Source: Turbatrix aceti (lineage: Eukaryota > Nematoda > Chromadorea > Rhabditida > Panagrolaimidae). From it: DNA of 64,000 nt. The DNA is taken from positions 1 through 64,000 of the forward strand of contig OZ017768.1 in the NCBI GenBank assembly GCA_963969345.1. The letters run 5' to 3'. Each line of letters opens with the position of its first letter. Within the stretch, counting starts at the first letter, position 1. A program made the translations under genes and the position numbers. Shown piece after piece: positions 59,298 through 64,000 of the stretch. A model generated the notes under the pieces. The model was not told where the DNA came from. It worked only from the letters and a program-made list of their open reading frames with translations, and made no database searches.

Positions 59298-60316
59298 CTT
59301 GTCGTTGAAAGTAGATATCGGGTGCCAAAAGAAAAAAAAATAAGGCAGAAGCAGCGGCCTAGCTCAGGAAAGATGGCGATCAGTAAGCAATCGCGGCAAA
59401 AATCTCAAAACGAAGAAAAAAGCGCAAACTCGTATTTGAAGCTTTCTTTTTCGCGCGCGACATTTGGGATCGCTTGTTTTGGATTGTGGCGTTTTGTGTC
59501 CAACCATTTTGTATTTAATTTTTTGGTTGTTTTTTTTTGCGTTGCTTTTTTATTTCACGTCGACCGCGATGGATCAGTTGCATCAACTTGATGCTAAACT
59601 CTCGTTACCCATAATTATTACCGTATTTTTACGATGTTCTTTTTTATGTATTTTGCATTTTATTGGTTTAATGGTGCACAGCATGTGCTTTCACCTTAAT
59701 TTCCGACAATGGAGAAAAAATAAAAATGCGTTCATTCGCAGGCTTTAATTGGTTTTAAATTTTAATTTAAAAAGCCTTTGCTGTAAATTTAAAACCAAAA
59801 CTACAAATCACTGCAACCAAAAATGAACAATTTTGTGTCGTCGATAGCTTGTTTGATAGCTCAGGACTTCACTTAATCATTGCAATAGATGCCATCACTA
59901 ACAGTTGAAAATGCCATTGCGCGAAGCTGCCAAAGTCAACACACTCTCGGGTACACGACACCTTTCCCTAAAATGTTGATTTTTTTTGTTTTTTTTTGTG
60001 TAAACTGTGGAGTGTCTTACTCGTTTTTTCCTATTTTGGGTTCTCCATTTTTCTTCGAGTCATCCGTCTGTCTCACGGTTAATTTTATCACCAACTGTCT
60101 GGCACCAATTGTAAAACATTAACACAAAGCACAACTGATAGCTAACTAACCATTTTTTTCATTTTTTAAAAGGGTCTCCGCTCTACCAGCACGCAATGTT
60201 GAATTTTATTGCTTTTTTATCATGGATTAATGAATTTTCTTCGGGAAGACTCAAAAATTGGCTTTAAAGCAACTTTTCCTTGCGTTCTTAAACTTTGACA
60301 TGTTGACTACCGTTTC
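59298..60316. other. AT-rich intergenic region
   Basis: No gene supported. Plus-strand frames near 59320-59750 are Phe/Leu-rich from T-runs, with no starts in good context or splice pairing. Confidence 0.55.
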
Positions 60317-60868
60317 TTAGACGTCAAGTCTGATTGGGTCGATGTATATGACGGATTCGGGTAAGAAGTTTCGCTCCAGCTCGATTCTGAATTTTTGAAC
60401 TGTCAAACATGATAAGTAAGACCGGGGAATCTCACTCCTTTGTCCGAAAACTGATGCTCACAGAGTGTCCGGGTGCTGGACAACGATGTTTGACTTGGAT
60501 GTAGGGATCGGGGTCGTTCCATGAGAACATGTCATCACCGCACCCTTCGACTATGTACGCACCGCTCGTATCGGTGACATTTTCGCCCATGAGGTCATCG
60601 GTTTCCCAGGGGAGGGCTAAAAAATGTTTTCAGAATATAAAAAAAATTATTGCAGTTGGTTAATTTTTTCTAGTTAAAATTGGACCTTAGATGTTTTCCA
60701 CTAACCATCTTTGTCAACAAGAAGAACCCTGACTCCCGATGCCATAAATCGATCGGTGGGGCACTCAACATTGCCTACCACTCTGACGCACTTCGTTACT
60801 GCTAGCGTTGTAGGCACCAAGTTGATGGCTAGGACAAAAAAACAAAATATCACGTTGTCGAAGTTCAT
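60317..60868 (-). CDS. Transthyretin-like (TTR) family secreted protein
   Basis: Member of the nematode transthyretin-like family of small secreted proteins. Three exons, 60868-60706, 60616-60452, 60399-60317, give 136 residues, the family length. Signal peptide MNFDNVIFCFFVLAINLVPT to TLA; then VRVVGNVECPTDRFMASGVR, VLLVDKD, DTSGAYIVEGCGDD, DPYIQVKHRCPAPGHSV and the end FLPESVIYIDPIRLDV. The G-x-V-x-C, GVxVxLxDxD and IxHxC pattern is that of the family. Role unspecified; one C. elegans member (TTR-52) bridges apoptotic cells, others are unknown. The second intron donor is GTTTTC after SIS-I, chosen because it is the only one found that keeps the last strand in frame; that junction is the weakest point. 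Confidence 0.85.
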
Positions 60869-61601
60869 TATGCGAATGATCTGTCAATTGGAATATGATC
60901 AATTGAAAGTAGTCCTTCTTTTCACCTGCTTCGAGCCTGATTGACAACCACCTGTCTTTTGAGCGGACGAAGACGGAATAATATGATGTTTATTGACACA
61001 AGCAACAAGTTGTTATGCGCGTGGTTTGGTAGATCAGATGAAATAGTCCAGCAGAGGAGGAAGGGGATTGGACTGTTTTTTGCAGGCATTCGATGCTGAC
61101 ATCAGCTTTTTCGATAAGCCACACGCCGTGGAAGAAAGGTGGGAGGTAGGTTACCTTCGTTTATCAGCATGCAAGCGGAAGAATGACCGAAGGGGTTTTT
61201 TTGTGTGGCGCAGCATGGAAGTGATATATTTATGAGGTAAACAATACTGGGGGTCGGTATTCCTTTGAGCAACGCAAATTACATGACGGTTTTTGTGCAA
61301 CAATTCAGAAGGGAAACAAAATTAACGACGTGGAACAACTAGCATTCAGAAGCTCGTAATGAGGTACACGACCTGAATTCGAATCCAACCCAGCTTTAAA
61401 AAATACATGGCTTTTTAGTTTATGTAATTTGTTTATGTACGAAAATGGATTGCCCGAATCTTCGTGTGCCCAACAATAGTTATCGTAATTTTCAAACCTG
61501 CTGCTTATGTGAGCTATAAATGCCAAAAAAAAGCACCAGTCAGTTGTTTCTTTATCCATAGTACCCGTGTTATTCATCCTTTCTTCATCACCATTGTTGC
61601 C
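60869..61601. other. Intergenic region between TTR-like and protease genes
   Basis: No gene seen. The region includes the TTR promoter and the 3' flank of the first protease. Confidence 0.5.
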
Positions 61602-62994
61602 CTACCTTTCAGGGTTCCAAAAAAGCTGACGGAAAACAAAAATATGACATAAAAGTGCAATGTTCGACCATTTTGCGCACAACGACGGCGGTGATGACGA
61701 TGACAAAGATGTCGACGACTCGGAGGGGGGATTTGGAGTGGTGCTCTTGTTAATGGTTTCATTGGCATCCCTGACCGAGATATCGATGTCGAAGTTGTCA
61801 AAGAAACTTCTGTTTTTACGAAATCGTTTGCAGTTGACGTGGTGCTCAGTCACGGATTCTATCCATGGACAGTAGTATGAAACACGCGTGCTTATGCCTG
61901 AACAGTAGTATAGTCGTATAGTCGGAATCTAGTCAAAAGTGATCTCACCTGGATTGTTTCTTCGGTCAAAGGGAGAGTTGCGACGTGAGTAGGACGTAAT
62001 GCCAACTTGGTACCATAGGCCATCGTCTCCCTTCATTACCAACGGACCACCACTGTCGCCTTTCGCCGTTCCTATACCGTAGTCACCTGCACAAAGTTTA
62101 CTATTGATGTCCGGATGCGCCCACGAATGTTCACATTTGATGCGATCGTGGATAGGAATCTTGGCTTCTCTCAGGAAGAGTGACAGCTCGAGTGACGTGT
62201 AGTTACCCTGATCATTGTAGTGGCCGTAACCCACGGCAAACGCAATGTCGCCTTCTTCTTCTCTGAATTCCTCGGGCAGCATAACGGCCAGAAAAGGCAA
62301 CATCTCAGTTGAACTGGGTTCGAGCTCGACGATGGCTATGTCATTTTCATACGCACGTCTACTGTAGTCTGGGTGCGTGTAGAAACGTTTTGTGATGTAG
62401 TATTTGGTAGGCTCGGTATCCACGTGATTGTTGTAGTGTATCTTTGCGATCCAGATTTCTGTGGCGTGATTTCTGTTATGAAAATTAGCATGTTATGATT
62501 TGTGTATGAGAGAGGATATATAATAATATATTATTGGTGTTGGCGAGTACCTAAATCCAAAGCAGATAATAAACTTACTCGTAATAAGTTCCATCGTCCT
62601 GTAGGATGAATTCAATGAGGCAGTGAGCAGCTGTGAGGAAAAAGCGGGGATGAATAACAGTACCGACACATTGAGTCTGAAATTAAAAAAAAAAAGATTA
62701 ACAAAGTCTTCAATACCAAAAAACGCTCACATAGGAAACATTCGCGTAGAGGGGGTTAGTGAAAAAGGACTTGACAGGCAGGGCGAAGTTGAATCGATCA
62801 CCGGTCGACTTTTTTCCTCCAATGATCCGCCTTGTTCTTAGCGCCTCTGCCTCGAGTTCTTCGTAATCAATAGGAGCCCGGTGGTCACCAGCCGTTGATC
62901 TTTTTGTCCTTGCCGTGGATTGATTACACAACACTGCTAGGACCAAAAATACAACCAGCAACCCCCGTCGGTGACGGGAGAGACCCCGTATCAT
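61602..62994 (-). CDS. Trypsin-like serine protease (S1), complete
   Basis: Four exons: 62994-62731, 62676-62579, 62472-61949, 61897-61602; 393 residues. Signal peptide or anchor LLVVFLVLAVLCNQSTA, then a propeptide and activation site RR|IIGGKKSTGD. Catalytic triad is complete: His in FLTAAHCL, Asp in ENDIAIVELEP, Ser in AKGDSGGPLV. The substrate-pocket residue six before the Ser lies in GDYGIGTAKGDSGG, which is not a classical trypsin Asp context, so specificity is unclear. The S1 domain ends GISTRVSYYCPWIES. An unusual Ser/Thr/Pro-rich C-terminal extension of about 80 residues follows (TPNPPSESSTSLSSSS) and closes with the hydrophobic IALLCHIFVFRQLFW. It probably acts in the extracellular space. 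Confidence 0.9.
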
Positions 62995-63201
62995 GTCAGA
63001 CGAAAATGTGCATTGACGTCGACGGGATTTTTGCCAATAAACAAACTAGGCAAATTTACATTTCAACAGCTTTGTCTGTGTGTGAACTACCATTTAAATT
63101 TATAGACAGTTATTGCGTGAACTTTTGTGATGGTATAAGCACGAGTAAATGTAAAAAAAAAGGGGTCTAGCTACTTAAAACGCACTGTTTGTTGTGCGTT
63201 A

Positions 63202-64000
63202 TCAGACCAAGAAAATGAGGGACAAACAAAGGTAATAATTCCAAGAAAAAGGTAGAACTGGAGCTTTGGAAATTTGGCTAATCGCCTGCGCCGACAGACC
63301 CTTGGCATGGGCAAGATAGAGCGTTGTCTTACGTGGATTATATCTTGTGAACTTCTTTTCATTCACGCTGAAGCAGTGAACCAAGCGGTACGTGACCATG
63401 TTGATCCACGGACACATAACGTCAATCCGGGTAAACCCACCTAAAAATTTGAAAAAAATAAAATTACTGTAAACTTCGTGGTACGCAATTTATAAATCAG
63501 GTCTTTTTGATAAAAAAAATAACACTTACTCGGATAGTTATCTTGCCGAAATTGGTCTCTGCTGTTTTTAAAAGACGTTATTGCGACTTGTAGGAGCGTC
63601 CCATCATCACGCCTGTGCAATGCCGGACCCCCGCTGTCGCCACTCGAAACACCTACATGAAATGCTCCTCCGCAAAATTTGTCATATTTGTAGACTTTGA
63701 GTCTTTTCAAATACGCTTCGCATAATTCGGAAGTGAACATCGGGATCATAGTTTCGCGAAGCTTGCCATCGCCTGCGCTTGTCTCCTTCGACTTGGTCGT
63801 ATCCTTATTCACGTTAAACTGGCCAAATCCAAGTATCAAAATTTCGAAACTTTCTGTCAAAAAGTTATTAACCAGACGAATGGGTTCAATTTCGAAGGCA
63901 TCCATGCCTTCAAGTTCAAGAACAGCAATATCTGAGTGCATGGATTTTACACTGTAACCACGCTCGACGTAAACTGTACTGGTTTCCAATTCATTAGTAT
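63202..64000 (-). CDS. Trypsin-like serine protease (S1), partial at window edge
   Basis: Only the 3' part is in the window: exons 64000-63530 (open at the edge) and 63440-63202. The frame holds the catalytic Asp (MHSDIAVLELEG), ILGFGQFN, CGGAFHVGVSSGDSGGPALH with the catalytic Ser, and GFTRIDVMCPWINM. The catalytic His exon lies beyond position 64000. A C-terminal extension ends in a hydrophobic stretch (SWNYYLCLSLIFLV). Overall layout, including the intron before the G-x-[ST]-R-[IV]-xx-x-CPWI block and the extended tail, mirrors the protease at 61602-62994. The two are tandem paralogues on the same strand, 207 bases apart. Confidence 0.87.

Overview
The window is animal nuclear DNA, most likely from a nematode. 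Genes are split by short AT-rich introns of about 45-140 bases that usually end in TTTTCAG. The gene content is nematode-flavoured: a transthyretin-like (TTR) gene, a DB-module protein, secreted As-p18-type fatty-acid-binding proteins (nemFABP), a ShK-like mini-protein, a worm-type TTBK/casein kinase and an HMIT array. I cannot name the species. All exon models were assembled by hand from splice signals, reading phase and family similarity. In the multi-exon genes the exon lengths sum to whole codons.

Layout. 1-19 kb is gene-poor: lysyl-tRNA synthetase (3.9-6.4 kb), a small secreted Cys-rich gene convergent with an LMX-type LIM-homeobox gene (8.4-10.9 kb), a two-helix membrane protein (15.1-16.1 kb), LINE remnants and GC-rich minisatellites. 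19.7-22.8 kb holds a tRNA-Leu(UAG), a duplicated 300-bp repeat and a decayed HMIT transporter copy split by a hAT-type MITE. 23.4-33.1 kb is gene-dense: DB-module protein, RPS14, COA5, NOP14, a secreted Cys-rich protein and a TTBK-like kinase. 33.2-38.1 kb holds three secreted FABPs on one strand. 38.6-44.2 kb holds ELP6, RPL13A and trifunctional GART. 45.1-52.8 kb is a tandem array of three HMIT/SLC2A13-type transporters with a PSI-like Cys-rich loop. 54.2-59.3 kb holds BuGZ/ZNF207, PSMD9, SLC25A32 and MAD2. 60.3-64 kb holds a TTR-like gene and two S1 serine proteases, the second cut by the window edge.

How they relate. Most genes are unrelated housekeeping functions: translation, ribosome biogenesis, elongator, purine synthesis, mitochondrial folate/FAD transport, COX assembly, proteasome assembly and the spindle checkpoint. 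BuGZ and MAD2 both act at the kinetochore checkpoint but are separate loci. Local tandem duplication produced the FABP, HMIT and protease groups. Three small elements with terminal inverted repeats and 8-bp (or near 8-bp) target duplications sit inside or directly next to genes, and two further foldback elements share one terminus. No single operon or novel multi-gene system is evident. The points most worth checking are the MITE insertions, the HMIT array with its outlying pseudogene, the FABP cluster and the stop-free introns whose length is a multiple of three.
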